From Paracoccus haematequi (lineage in GTDB: Bacteria > Pseudomonadota > Alphaproteobacteria > Rhodobacterales > Rhodobacteraceae), in contig CAMCVS010000006.1 in the NCBI GenBank assembly GCA_945881965.1, positions 124,001-188,000 of the forward strand: a stretch of DNA of 64,000 nt. Direction: 5' to 3'. Below are positions 52,217 through 61,150 of the stretch, one piece after another (position 1 is the first letter of the stretch; the number at the start of each line of letters is the position of its first letter). A model generated the notes under the pieces. It made no database searches. It saw nothing but the letters and a program-made list of their open reading frames with translations, and had not been told where the DNA came from. A program made the position numbers and the translations under genes.

Positions 52217-52839
52217 CGGTTGCGGCCAAGAACAGGGAAAAGGCCATGGCGCGCGGGGCGGCGCTGTTGCGGCGGCGGGTGGCCTTTGATGCAGGCCACC
52301 CTGCGCCCGCCGCCTATTTGTCAGAGGTGCTGGCGGGCTATCGCGGCGCGCCGGTGGCGGGCTATATGGCGATGCGCACCGAAATCGACCCCGCCCGCGC
52401 GATGACTGATGCCGCAGCCCATGGTCCCGTCGGGGTGCCGGTGATCCGGGGCGCGGGGTTGCCGTTGGAATTTTCGCTGTGGGAACCTGATGCGGCGATG
52501 ACCGATGGCCCGTTCGGCGCGCGCGTGCCTGCGGTGGAACGCCTGATGGTGCCGCAGGTGGTCATCGTGCCCTTGGTGGCCTTTGACCGGCGCGGCGGGC
52601 GGTTGGGTTATGGCGGCGGGTTCTACGACCGCACCTTGCAGGGGTTGCGCGCGCGCGGGCCGGTGCTGGCCATCGGCTTTGCCTGGTCGGTGCAGGAATG
52701 GGCGGGGTCGGAATGGGCGGGGTCGGAATGGGGTGGGCAGGCATGGGGGACCGAGGACGCCACCTTGCCGCTGGAACCCACGGATCAACCGCTGGACCTG
52801 ATTGTGACCGAACAGGGTGTGATCACACCGTCCCGCTGA
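52213..52839 (+). CDS. 5-formyltetrahydrofolate cyclo-ligase with a Trp-rich repeat insert
   Basis: This enzyme of about 208 residues makes 5,10-methenyl-THF from 5-formyl-THF. It has L-V-A-F-D-R-R-G-G-R-L-G-Y-G-G-G-F-Y-D-R near 120 to 140, the hallmark folate/ATP motif, and the C-terminal E-P-T-D-x-P-L-D motif. Between them a 15-bp tandem repeat encodes W-A-G-S-E twice, which the family lacks. GTG 52213 overlaps the mgtE stop; ATG 52246 is an alternative. Confidence 0.9.
   Translation: MTVAAKNREKAMARGAALLRRRVAFDAGHPAPAAYLSEVLAGYRGAPVAGYMAMRTEIDPARAMTDAAAHGPVGVPVIRGAGLPLEFSLWEPDAAMTDGPFGARVPAVERLMVPQVVIVPLVAFDRRGGRLGYGGGFYDRTLQGLRARGPVLAIGFAWSVQEWAGSEWAGSEWGGQAWGTEDATLPLEPTDQPLDLIVTEQGVITPSR
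52695..52731. repeat. 15-bp in-frame tandem repeat in the cyclo-ligase gene
   Basis: GGAATGGGCGGGGTC is present twice (52695-52709, 52710-52724) followed by a degenerate third copy. It adds five residues per copy without shifting the frame. Confidence 0.8.
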
Positions 52840-52850
52840 TTTCATCTTGC

Positions 52851-52893
52851 CGGAAATACTCCGGGGGGAGCGCAGCGGGGGGCAGGGCCCCCC
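52851..52893 (+). repeat. dispersed intergenic repeat, copy 8, with GC hairpin
   Basis: ATCTTGCCGGAAATACTCC followed by the 7-bp hairpin GGGGGGC / GCCCCCC (52877-52893). It lies between the tandem cyclo-ligase and YmdB genes. Confidence 0.7.
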
Positions 52894-52928
52894 TTGCTCC
52901 GACGGATGCAGACGCTATGGCTAGGTTT

Positions 52929-53756
52929 ATGAAAATCCTTTTCCTGGGCGATGTGATGGGCCGGTCGGGCCGCGCGGCGGTGACGGACCGGGTGGCGCGG
53001 CTGCGCGCGGATTGGGGCCTCGATTTCGTGGTCATCAACGGCGAAAACGCCAGCGGCGGCGCGGGGCTGACCGGCGAACACGCGCGCGGGCTGTTCGACG
53101 CGGGCGCGGATTGCGTCACGCTGGGCGATCACGCCTTTGACCAGAAGGACATGGCCAGCTTCATCGAGGGTGAGACGCGGCTGATCCGCCCTTTGAACTA
53201 TGCCAAGGGCGCGCCGGGGCGCGGACACCGGGTGTTCTCGGATGCGCGCGGGCGCAAGGTTCTGGTGGCGCAGGTGTTGGGCAATGTGTTCATGAAACGC
53301 GCCTTTGACGATCCGTTTTCCGCCATCGACACGCCCTTGCGCACCTTTCCGCTGGGCGGCGCGGTGCAGGCCGCGATTGTCGATATCCATTGTGAGGCGA
53401 CATCGGAAAAAATGGGCATGGGCCATTGGTGCGATGGCCGCGCCAGTCTGGTGGTCGGCACCCATACCCATGTGCCCACGGCAGATGCGCAGATATTGCC
53501 GGGCGGCACGGCTTACCTGTCAGACGCGGGCATGTGCGGCGATTACCTGTCGGTGATCGGCATGGACAAGGCCGAACCGATGCGCCGTTTCGTCACCGGC
53601 ATGGCCAAGGACCGCTTTACCCCCGCCGAGGGCGAGGCCACCCTGTCGGGCGTCTATATCGAAACCGACGACCGAACAGGGCGCGCCACCCGGATCGAGA
53701 TGGTGCGCCAAGGCGGCCGGTTGCCGCAATCCGGGCCCCAATCGGGGTCGCTGTAA
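52929..53756 (+). CDS. YmdB/TIGR00282-family metallophosphoesterase
   Basis: This 275-residue phosphodiesterase has F-L-G-D-V-M-G near the start (metal D), G-E-N-A-S-G-G near 36, L-G-D-H-A-F-D, D-I-H-C-E-A-T-S-E-K and G-T-H-T-H-V-P. Bacillus YmdB acts on 2',3'-cyclic nucleotides/cAMP. Starts at ATG 52917 and 52929 are possible; 52929 begins M-K-I-L-F-L-G as in relatives. The stop overlaps the EamA start by one base (TAATG). Confidence 0.92.
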   Translation: MKILFLGDVMGRSGRAAVTDRVARLRADWGLDFVVINGENASGGAGLTGEHARGLFDAGADCVTLGDHAFDQKDMASFIEGETRLIRPLNYAKGAPGRGHRVFSDARGRKVLVAQVLGNVFMKRAFDDPFSAIDTPLRTFPLGGAVQAAIVDIHCEATSEKMGMGHWCDGRASLVVGTHTHVPTADAQILPGGTAYLSDAGMCGDYLSVIGMDKAEPMRRFVTGMAKDRFTPAEGEATLSGVYIETDDRTGRATRIEMVRQGGRLPQSGPQSGSL

Positions 53757-54706
53757 TGTCGCGCGCGGGGCTGATCGCGGTTCTGGTCGTCATCGGCACC
53801 GGCTGGGGCATCACGCAGCCGCTGCTGAAGATATCCGTGTCGGACGGGCACGGCGCGTTCGGGCTGATCTTCTGGCAACAGGTGGTGATGGTGCTGGGCC
53901 TGGGCGCGCTGATGGCAGTGACGCGTCGCCGCCTGCCGGTCGATGCGGGATCGCTGCGGGCCTATCTGGTGATCGCGCTGATCGGCACTGTGCTGCCCAA
54001 TTCCGCCAGCTATCGCGCCGCCGTGCACCTGCCCGCAGGCGTCATGTCGATCATGCTGTCGCTGATCCCGATGCTGGCGTTCCCGGTGGCGCTGGTGATG
54101 GGGGTGGAACGGTTCCGACCCGCGCGGCTGTTGGGGTTGGCGGCGGGGCTGGGGGCGGTTCTGCTGTTGGTGGTGCCTGACGCCAGCCTGCCGGACCGTG
54201 CCATGGTGCCCTGGGTGGGCGTTGCGCTTTTGGCGGGGATTTCCTATGCCTTCGAAGGCAATTTCGTCGCCCGCTATGGCACGGGCCGCGCCGATGCGAT
54301 CCAGACCATTTTCGGCGCCTCGGTCGTGGGGGCCATGCTGGTCTGGCCTCTTGTGGCGATCACGGGTCAATCCATCCCCGCGCAAGCGGCGTTCAGCATG
54401 GCAGGCGCGGCGCTGATCGCGTCCTCGCTGATCCATGCGGCGGTTTATGTCGGCTATGTCTGGCTGGTCGCCCGCGCGGGATCGGTGTTTGCAGTGCAAT
54501 GCAGCTATATCGTCACGATTTCCGGCGTGTTCTGGGCCATGGTGCTGCTGGGGGAAAGCTATTCGCCTTACATCTGGGCATCCTTGGCCCTGATGCTGGT
54601 GGGGCTGGCGCTGGTGCAGCCGCGCGACACTGGTACGCTTGTCGCACCCGACGGCATGGGTCAAACTGGCGCGGGCGGCGACATTCGGCTAACTGACGGG
54701 CGCTGA
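53756..54706 (+). CDS. EamA/DMT superfamily exporter
   Basis: This 316-residue ten-span protein has the N-terminal W-G-I-T-Q-P-L and S-A-S-Y-R-A-A segments and a C-terminal half with S-G-V-F-W-A-M-V-L-L-G-E. Substrate unknown. It is coupled to the YmdB-like gene (TAATG). Confidence 0.86.
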   Translation: MSRAGLIAVLVVIGTGWGITQPLLKISVSDGHGAFGLIFWQQVVMVLGLGALMAVTRRRLPVDAGSLRAYLVIALIGTVLPNSASYRAAVHLPAGVMSIMLSLIPMLAFPVALVMGVERFRPARLLGLAAGLGAVLLLVVPDASLPDRAMVPWVGVALLAGISYAFEGNFVARYGTGRADAIQTIFGASVVGAMLVWPLVAITGQSIPAQAAFSMAGAALIASSLIHAAVYVGYVWLVARAGSVFAVQCSYIVTISGVFWAMVLLGESYSPYIWASLALMLVGLALVQPRDTGTLVAPDGMGQTGAGGDIRLTDGR

Positions 54707-54744
54707 AAGACCGCGCGGTGGTCGCAAACTGCAAGGAGCCGACA

Positions 54745-56523
54745 ATGGGATTGATCGAACTGTCCGCCTCTGCGCAGGCCTGGGCTGCACTGGGTATCCT
54801 GGTCGTCATGCTGGTGATGTTCGTGCGCGAGGTGTACCCGGCCGAGGTCGTCGCCATCGCCGCCGCCGCGATCATGCTGTTGTTGGGTCTTTTGCCGGTC
54901 AATGACGCGGTCAAGGTGCTGTCGAACACTGCGCCCTGGACGATTGCGATGATGTTCATGGTGATGGGCGCGCTGGTGCGCACCGGGGCGCTGGATGTCG
55001 TCACATCCGCCGCCGACCGCTATGCCAGCAAATCGCCCAAGCTGTCGGTGGTGGTCCTCTTGTCGGGGACGGTGCTGGCGTCGGCATTCATGAACAACAC
55101 GCCCGTCGTGGTAGTGCTGCTGCCGGTGTTCGTTCAACTGGCGCGCACCATCGGCACCTCGGCCTCCAAGCTGTTGATCCCGCTCAGCTATGCCGCCGTG
55201 CTGGGCGGCGCGCTGACCCTGATCGGCACCTCGACCAACCTTTTGGTGGACGGGGTGGCGCGATCTGCGGGGATGGAACCCTTCGGCATGTTCGAACTGA
55301 CCCCGATGACCGGAATTCTGGTCGTGGCGGCCATGATCTATCTGGGGATCTTTGGCCCGATGCTACTGCCTGACCGTGCCAGCATGGCGACGCTCTTGTC
55401 TGACCGCAGCCGGATGAAATTCTTTACCGAGGCCGTGATCCCGCCGGATTCGAACCTGATCGGGCGCGAGGTGTTGTCGGTGCAACTGTTCAAACGCGAA
55501 GGCGTGCGCCTGATCGACGTGATCCGCGGTGACCAGTCGCTGCGCCGCGCGCTGGACGGCGTGACGTTGCAGGTGGGCGACCGGGTGGTGTTGCGGACTG
55601 CGATGACCGAACTCCTGAGCCTGCAGCGCGACAAAAGCCTGAAACGCGTCGATCAGGTCAGCGCGGTCGAAACCCGCACGGTCGAGGTGCTGATCACGCC
55701 CGGCTGCAAGATGATCGGCCGCACGCTGGGCGAGATGCGCCTGCGGCGGCGTTATGGCGTCTATGTTCTGGCCGCGCATCGCCGCAGCCAGAACATCGGC
55801 CGCCAATTGGACGAACTGGAGGTCAAGGTCGGCGATACCCTTCTGCTGGAAGGCACGCCCGAGGACATCCAACGCCTGGCCACCGACATGGAGATGGTGG
55901 ACGTCTCCCACCCCTCGGCGCGGGCCTATCGCCGGGGCCATGCGCCCATTGCGATTGCGGCGCTGGTCGGCATCGTAGTGTTGTCGTCGTTCGATCTGGC
56001 GGAAATCCACGTTCTGTCATTCATGGCGGCGGCCCTTGTGCTGGTGACCGGCTGCATCGACGCCGACGAGGCGTTTTCCTATATCGAATCCAGCATGATG
56101 GCGCTGATCTTTGCCATGTTGGCGGTGGGCGCCGGATTGCAGCATACCGGCGCGATTGACCTGGTGGTGACCGCAATCGCCCCGACACTTGTGAACCTGC
56201 CACCGCAACTGGTGGTCGGTGTGGTGTTCGTGCTGACCATGCTGCTGACCGAGATCCTCAGCAACAATGCCGTGGCGGTGATCATGACGCCCGTGGTGAT
56301 CGGGCTGGCCGGATCGCTGGGCGTTGACCCGCGCCCGCTGGTGGTGGCGGTGATGGTCGCGGCATCTTATGCCTTTGCCACGCCGGTCGGCTATCAGACG
56401 AATACGCTGATTTACGGGCCGGGCGGCTACAAGTTCATGGATTTCGTCCGCATCGGCCTGCCGCTGAACGTGCTGATGGCGGTGCTGGGCTCGCTGCTGA
56501 TCCCGGTGTTCTGGCCGCTGTAA
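54745..56523 (+). CDS. SLC13/DASS-type symporter with two TrkA-C domains
   Basis: This 592-residue protein has an N-terminal membrane half with F-M-N-N-T-P-V-V and G-T-S-T-N-L-L, two RCK_C (TrkA-C) domains at about 215 to 300 and 310 to 395, then a second membrane half with L-S-N-N-A-V-A-V and A-T-P-V-G-Y-Q-T. This is the YfbS/SdcS-like layout of anion (sulfate or dicarboxylate) symporters with internal RCK sensors. AAGGAG precedes the ATG at 54745. Confidence 0.92.
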   Translation: MGLIELSASAQAWAALGILVVMLVMFVREVYPAEVVAIAAAAIMLLLGLLPVNDAVKVLSNTAPWTIAMMFMVMGALVRTGALDVVTSAADRYASKSPKLSVVVLLSGTVLASAFMNNTPVVVVLLPVFVQLARTIGTSASKLLIPLSYAAVLGGALTLIGTSTNLLVDGVARSAGMEPFGMFELTPMTGILVVAAMIYLGIFGPMLLPDRASMATLLSDRSRMKFFTEAVIPPDSNLIGREVLSVQLFKREGVRLIDVIRGDQSLRRALDGVTLQVGDRVVLRTAMTELLSLQRDKSLKRVDQVSAVETRTVEVLITPGCKMIGRTLGEMRLRRRYGVYVLAAHRRSQNIGRQLDELEVKVGDTLLLEGTPEDIQRLATDMEMVDVSHPSARAYRRGHAPIAIAALVGIVVLSSFDLAEIHVLSFMAAALVLVTGCIDADEAFSYIESSMMALIFAMLAVGAGLQHTGAIDLVVTAIAPTLVNLPPQLVVGVVFVLTMLLTEILSNNAVAVIMTPVVIGLAGSLGVDPRPLVVAVMVAASYAFATPVGYQTNTLIYGPGGYKFMDFVRIGLPLNVLMAVLGSLLIPVFWPL

Positions 56524-56593
56524 GGCGCTCTTGCCCTTTGGCATCCGGGCGGATTATAGCAGCGCGGGCAATCAACAAGCGTCGGAGACGGGC

Positions 56594-57352
56594 ATGGCCG
56601 GACATTCGAAATGGGCCAACATCCAGCATCGCAAGGGCAAACAGGACGCGCTGCGGTCGAAACTGTTTTCCAAGCTGTCCAAGGAAATCACCGTGGCCGC
56701 CAAGATGGGCGATCCGGACCCGGACAAGAACCCGCGCCTGCGTCTGGCGGTGAAAGAAGCGCGCGCCGTGTCGATGCCGCGCGACAACATCGAACGCGCG
56801 ATCAAGAAATCCAGCGTGGGCGACGCCGACGCCTATGAGGAAATCCGCTATGAGGGCTATGGCCCCGGTGGCGTAGCCGTAATCGTCGAGGCGATGACCG
56901 ACAACCGCAACCGCACCGCGTCGAACGTGCGGTCGTTGTTCACGAAATACGGCGGCAATCTGGGGGAAACCAACTCGGTCGCCTTCATGTTCGAGAAAAA
57001 GGGCGAGGTCACCTATCCCGCCAAGGTCGGCACGTTCGACACCGTGATGGAGGCCGCGATCGAGGCCGGGGCCGAAGACGTCGAAGCTGTGGAAGGCGAC
57101 GAGGATACGCCCGACAGCTATGTGATCTGGTGCGCTGATACCGATCTGCACGAGGTGGTGTCGGTGCTGGAAGGCAGTTTGGGCGAGTCGGAATCGACCA
57201 AATTCGTCTGGAAACCCGGCACCACCGCGCCGCTGGATCTGGAAGGGATGCAGAAGCTGATGAAGCTGATCGACGCGCTGGAAGATGACGACGACGTGCA
57301 GCGCGTGACGGCGAATTTCGAGGCGTCCGACGAGGTGATGGCGCAGCTGTAA
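56594..57352 (+). CDS. yebC: YebC/PmpR family translation/transcription regulator
   Basis: YebC/TACO1 proteins (252 residues here) help translate polyproline stretches and have been called transcription regulators. [14 protein letters not shown] opens the protein; [11 protein letters not shown] near 62 and Y-E-G-Y-G-P-G-G-V near 88 follow. Length and motifs are normal. It is followed by a possible terminator. Confidence 0.95.
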   Translation: MAGHSKWANIQHRKGKQDALRSKLFSKLSKEITVAAKMGDPDPDKNPRLRLAVKEARAVSMPRDNIERAIKKSSVGDADAYEEIRYEGYGPGGVAVIVEAMTDNRNRTASNVRSLFTKYGGNLGETNSVAFMFEKKGEVTYPAKVGTFDTVMEAAIEAGAEDVEAVEGDEDTPDSYVIWCADTDLHEVVSVLEGSLGESESTKFVWKPGTTAPLDLEGMQKLMKLIDALEDDDDVQRVTANFEASDEVMAQL

Positions 57353-57669
57353 GCCGTTTTTGGGGTTACAGGACATGGGGGCGTCCATTGCGGCGCCCTT
57401 TTCGTTGCAGACGAACGGGTTCCGCCGCGAAGCTGATCTGCAACATTATCAAGCGTTTACAGATAGTTAATGGCTGACACCCGCATTCGTTGCCGCAGCC
57501 CTAAAACTGTACTTGCAGTTCCGAGTCCCCCGTGGCGCGATTGTCCCCCGTTCGGGGCGCAGGTTTGTGGAAACCGGACATTTCGGGTGTTTGATCGGGT
57601 CTCTCGCCAAACCTGGCCTTGCGGGGCGATGCGGGGCGATTTACCCACGCCATAACCAAGGAGACAGCG
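57353..57669. other. 317-bp intergenic region between yebC and the lysE gene
   Basis: It holds a candidate terminator at 57378, an AT-richer patch (57445-57475), the inverted pair AACTG / CAGTT near 57507-57522, and a 10-bp tandem repeat (GCGGGGCGAT, 57621-57640). No ORF I can defend. The lysE promoter should be here. Confidence 0.5.
57378..57402 (+). terminator. candidate terminator of yebC
   Basis: GGGCG / CGCCC stem (57379-57383 with 57394-57398) followed by TTTT, 26 nt past the yebC stop. The stem is short with a 10-nt loop. Confidence 0.45.
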
Positions 57670-58269
57670 ATGATTGTCGCAGCGTTCGCAGGGTTCGGTT
57701 TGGGTCTGTCGCTGATCCTTGCCATCGGGGCGCAGAACGCCTTTGTGCTGCGGCAGGGCCTGCGCCGCGCCCATGTGCTGGCGGTGGTGCTGACATGCGC
57801 GATATCGGACGCAATCCTGATCGCCGCTGGCGTGGCGGGGTTCGGGACGCTGGCCGAGGCCGCCCCCTGGCTGGAACCGGTGATGCGCTATGGCGGGGCG
57901 GCGTTTCTGTTCGTCTATGGCGCGCGCGCGTTTCGCGCGGCTGTCGCGGGCGGCGCGGCGTTGCAGGCGGGCGAGGGGGCGCAATCCTTGCGCGCGGCGC
58001 TGTTGACCTGTCTGGCGCTGACATGGCTGAACCCGCATGTCTATCTGGATACCGTGGTGCTGCTGGGGTCGATTTCCGCGCAATATGACGCGAAGCTGGC
58101 CTTTGCGCTGGGCGCGATGACGGCAAGTTTCGTGTTCTTCTTCAGCCTTGGTTTCGGCGCGCGGCTGCTAGCCCCGCTGTTTGCGCGACCAGCCGCGTGG
58201 CGGGTGCTGGACGCGGGCGTGGGCGTGGTGATGTGGGCGATTGCGGTCAAGCTGGTGGTGACGGCATGA
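57670..58269 (+). CDS. LysE/ArgO-family amino acid exporter
   Basis: This 199-residue membrane protein has six predicted spans with the LysE signature G-A-Q-N-A-F-V-L-R-Q-G-L near 22 and L-T-W-L-N-P-H-V-Y-L-D near 118, which fit lysine/arginine exporters. AAGGAG precedes the ATG at 57670. No LysG-type regulator is adjacent. Confidence 0.9.
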   Translation: MIVAAFAGFGLGLSLILAIGAQNAFVLRQGLRRAHVLAVVLTCAISDAILIAAGVAGFGTLAEAAPWLEPVMRYGGAAFLFVYGARAFRAAVAGGAALQAGEGAQSLRAALLTCLALTWLNPHVYLDTVVLLGSISAQYDAKLAFALGAMTASFVFFFSLGFGARLLAPLFARPAAWRVLDAGVGVVMWAIAVKLVVTA

Positions 58270-58309
58270 CCCCTTGCAGGCACCGGCCGAACAGGTGATC
58301 AATAAATCC

Positions 58310-59212
58310 ATGACCTTGGATCGTTCCTATCACCCCGTGCGCGGGGCCCTGTGGATGCTGGTCACGGGGCTGTTGTTCGTGGGCGTCACCGCGTTGGTGA
58401 AATATCTGGGGCCGGATGTCCCTGCGGCGCAGGCGGCGTTTCTGCGCTATGCGTTGGGGTTGGTGTTCCTGATCCCGATGGTGCCGACGCTGATCCGCGC
58501 TCCGATCACCCGGCGCGACCATGCGCTGTTTGCGGTGCGGGGATTGGGCCATTCGCTGGCGGTGGCGCTGTGGTTCTTTGCGATGGCGCGAATCCCGATC
58601 GCGGATGTGACGGCGATGAATTACCTTGCGCCGATTTACGTCACCATTGGCGCGGCGCTGTTTCTGGGCGAAAAGCTGGCGCTGCGGCGGATACTGGCGA
58701 TTGTCGGCGCGTTGATCGGGGCGCTGATCATCCTGCGACCCGGTTTCCGCGAGGTTGGGGCCGGTCATCTGGCCATGCTGGCGGCGGCGGTGGTGTTCGG
58801 CGCGTCCTATCTGCTGGCCAAGCTGTTGACCGACCGCAATTCGGCCACGGTCGTGGTGGCGCAATTGTCGGTCTGGGTCACGGTCGGGCTGTTGCCGATG
58901 GCAATCCCGGTCTGGGAGACGCCGTCATGGCACACGATTGCTGTGCTCTTCGCTGTGGCGGGGCTGGCAACGGCGGGGCATTTCACCATGACGCTGGCCT
59001 TTGCATCCGCGCCGGTGACGGTGACGCAGCCTGTGACCTTCCTGCAACTGCTGTGGGCGGTGTCCTTGGGGGCCTTGGTGTTCAACGAACCGGTGGACCC
59101 TTGGGTGGTGGCGGGCGGCTTGGTGATCCTGGGATCGGTGAGTTACATCACCTGGCGCGAGGCGATGCTGAAACGCCGCATCACGCCCGACGCGCCAGCG
59201 GTCAAACTTTAG
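58310..59212 (+). CDS. EamA/DMT superfamily exporter
   Basis: This 300-residue ten-span protein has R-Y-A-L-G-L-V-F near 47, M-N-Y-L-A-P-I-Y-V near 104, and the C-terminal P-V-T-F-L-Q-L-L-W-A motif with G-x-L-V-F-N-E-P. The fold resembles S-adenosylmethionine/threonine-type exporters; substrate unknown. The stop codon lies in the first unit of a 27-bp triplicated repeat. Confidence 0.86.
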   Translation: MTLDRSYHPVRGALWMLVTGLLFVGVTALVKYLGPDVPAAQAAFLRYALGLVFLIPMVPTLIRAPITRRDHALFAVRGLGHSLAVALWFFAMARIPIADVTAMNYLAPIYVTIGAALFLGEKLALRRILAIVGALIGALIILRPGFREVGAGHLAMLAAAVVFGASYLLAKLLTDRNSATVVVAQLSVWVTVGLLPMAIPVWETPSWHTIAVLFAVAGLATAGHFTMTLAFASAPVTVTQPVTFLQLLWAVSLGALVFNEPVDPWVVAGGLVILGSVSYITWREAMLKRRITPDAPAVKL

Positions 59213-59271
59213 CCCGACGCGCCAGCGGTCAAACTTTAATCAGCCGCGCCAGCGGTCAAACTTTAGTCAGC
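59191..59271. repeat. 27-bp tandem triplication spanning two convergent stop codons
   Basis: Three copies of CGCGCCAGCGGTCAAACTTTA plus six variable bases (59191-59217, 59218-59244, 59245-59271), then a partial CGCGCC. The EamA TAG lies in copy 1 and the choV TGA (reverse strand) in copy 3. Each unit carries a TGA on the minus strand and a stop-like TAG or TAA on the plus strand. Confidence 0.85.
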
Positions 59272-60287
59272 CGCGCCATTACATCCGACGGCGCAATCCG
59301 CGCCCCGTCCACGGACAGCGGATCGGGATCCTGGGCCAGCAGGCGCATCACCTCGGACAAGGGTGTTTCACCCGCGATCACGCGCGACCCGCCCGCGCCG
59401 GGCACGGCGACATCCGTCGCGGTCAGCACCGCAAGCGGGTTCATATGCGCCACAAACTCTGCCACGTAGTCCGTTGCAGGCGCGCGGAAAATCTGTGCGG
59501 GGGTGCCGCATTGCACGATCCGGCCGCCTTCCATGATGGCGATGCGGTTGCCCAGCTTGAACGCTTCGTCAAGGTCATGGCTGACGAACAGGATGGTGCG
59601 GTTCAGGCGGGCTTGCAGGTCCAAGAGTTCATCCTGCAACCTGGTGCGGATCAGCGGGTCCAGCGCGGAAAACGGCTCGTCCATCAACAGGATCGGCGCA
59701 TCGGTGGCAAAGGCGCGGGCCAGGCCCACGCGCTGCTGCATCCCGCCGGACAATTCGCCGACCCGGCGATCCGCCCAATCGGACAGGCCAACCAGCGCCA
59801 GTTGTGCGTCGATCTTGGCGGCGCGCGCGGCGCGGTCCATCCCGGCTAACTCCAGCCCCAGCCCGACATTTTCGCGCACCGACCGCCATGGCAGCAGGCC
59901 GAATTGCTGGAACACCATCGCGACATGGCGTTGCCGGATGCCGCGCAGGGCGTCTGGCGTGGCGGCGGTCACGTTCACCGGGCCTTCGGGCGTATGCACG
60001 GTGACATGGCCGCGCACGACCGGGTTCAGCGCGTTGACGCCGCGCAACAGGGTCGATTTGCCCGATCCTGACAGGCCCATCAGCACCAGAATTTCGCCCG
60101 CCGCCACGGTCAGCGAACAGTCATGCACGCCCAGAACCTGCCCCGTGGCAACCTGCACATCGGCCCGCGACTTGCCGGCGTCCATCAGAGGCAGCGCGCG
60201 CTGCGGATGGTTGCCGAACACGATGGAGACGTTGTGAAACTCGATTGCTTTTGCAATTTGCATCTGCGCGGATGTTTGCAAAGTCAT
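59256..60287 (-). CDS. choV: choline/betaine ABC transporter, ATP-binding protein
   Basis: This 343-residue ATPase of the OpuA/ProV type has Walker A G-L-S-G-S-G-K-S-T near 71, Q-loop F-Q-Q-F, signature L-S-G-G-M-Q-Q-R and Walker B I-L-L-M-D-E-P-F-S-A-L-D. A C-terminal extension of about 60 residues may regulate it. It overlaps choW by 4 nt. The choXWV set probably imports choline for betaine synthesis and Pcs. Confidence 0.94.
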   Translation of the reverse strand: MTLQTSAQMQIAKAIEFHNVSIVFGNHPQRALPLMDAGKSRADVQVATGQVLGVHDCSLTVAAGEILVLMGLSGSGKSTLLRGVNALNPVVRGHVTVHTPEGPVNVTAATPDALRGIRQRHVAMVFQQFGLLPWRSVRENVGLGLELAGMDRAARAAKIDAQLALVGLSDWADRRVGELSGGMQQRVGLARAFATDAPILLMDEPFSALDPLIRTRLQDELLDLQARLNRTILFVSHDLDEAFKLGNRIAIMEGGRIVQCGTPAQIFRAPATDYVAEFVAHMNPLAVLTATDVAVPGAGGSRVIAGETPLSEVMRLLAQDPDPLSVDGARIAPSDVMARLTKV

Positions 60288-61117
60288 GCGCGTTCCACCT
60301 TCAGCATCCGGTCCAGCGCGACGGCAACGGCGACAATCACCAGACCGGATTCAAAGCCCAAGGCGATGTTGACGGAATTGAGCGCGCGCACCACCGGCAC
60401 CCCCAGCCCATCCGCGCCGACCAATGCCGCGATCACCACCATCGACAGCGACAGCATGATGGTCTGGTTCAACCCGGCCATGATCTGGGGAAAGGCATAG
60501 GGCAGTTCGACCTTGGTCAGCACCTGACGCGGGGTGGCGCCAAATGCCAGCGCGGCCTCTCGCAGGGCGGGCGGCACGGACGCGATGCCCAGTTCCGTCA
60601 ACCGGATCGGCGCGGGCAGCACAAAGATCAGCGTCGCGACAAGACCCGGCACCATGCCGATGGAAAACAGCGCAATCATCGGGATCAGGTAAACAAACGT
60701 GGGAATGGTCTGCATCATGTCCAGCACAGGGCGCAACGCGCGGGAAAAGCTGGGATAATGTGCCGCGCGGATGCCGATGGGCACACCCAGCCCCATGCAC
60801 AGCAGGCAGGCATAAAGGATCAGTGTCAGGCTTTCGAGCGTTTCGTCCCAATAGCCTTGGTTCACCACGTAAACAAAGCAACCGACCACAATGGCGACCG
60901 GCCCCCAGCGCCGTTGCAACGCCCATGTCAGCGCGGCAAAGGCTGCGATCAGGACCAGCGGCGGCAATGCCTCCAGCCCCGCCAGCGTGGCGTCGATCAG
61001 GCCGGACAGGCCGTCGTCGATCGCCTCGAACAGCGCCGGAAAGGTGCCGACGATCCAGTCAAAGAACGACCGCAGCCAGACACCGACCGGCAGCTTATGA
61101 GAGGTCAGCCAATCCAT
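60284..61117 (-). CDS. choW: choline/betaine ABC transporter, permease
   Basis: This 277-residue permease of the OpuAB/ProW type has about six to seven membrane segments and the EAA loop with E-A-A-L-A-F-G-A-T-P-R-Q-V-L near 187. It lies between choX (33-nt gap) and choV (4-nt overlap) in one operon. Confidence 0.94.
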   Translation of the reverse strand: MDWLTSHKLPVGVWLRSFFDWIVGTFPALFEAIDDGLSGLIDATLAGLEALPPLVLIAAFAALTWALQRRWGPVAIVVGCFVYVVNQGYWDETLESLTLILYACLLCMGLGVPIGIRAAHYPSFSRALRPVLDMMQTIPTFVYLIPMIALFSIGMVPGLVATLIFVLPAPIRLTELGIASVPPALREAALAFGATPRQVLTKVELPYAFPQIMAGLNQTIMLSLSMVVIAALVGADGLGVPVVRALNSVNIALGFESGLVIVAVAVALDRMLKVERA

Positions 61118-61150
61118 GGCCTGACGGGGGCGTCTCCGCCCCCTTTTGCC

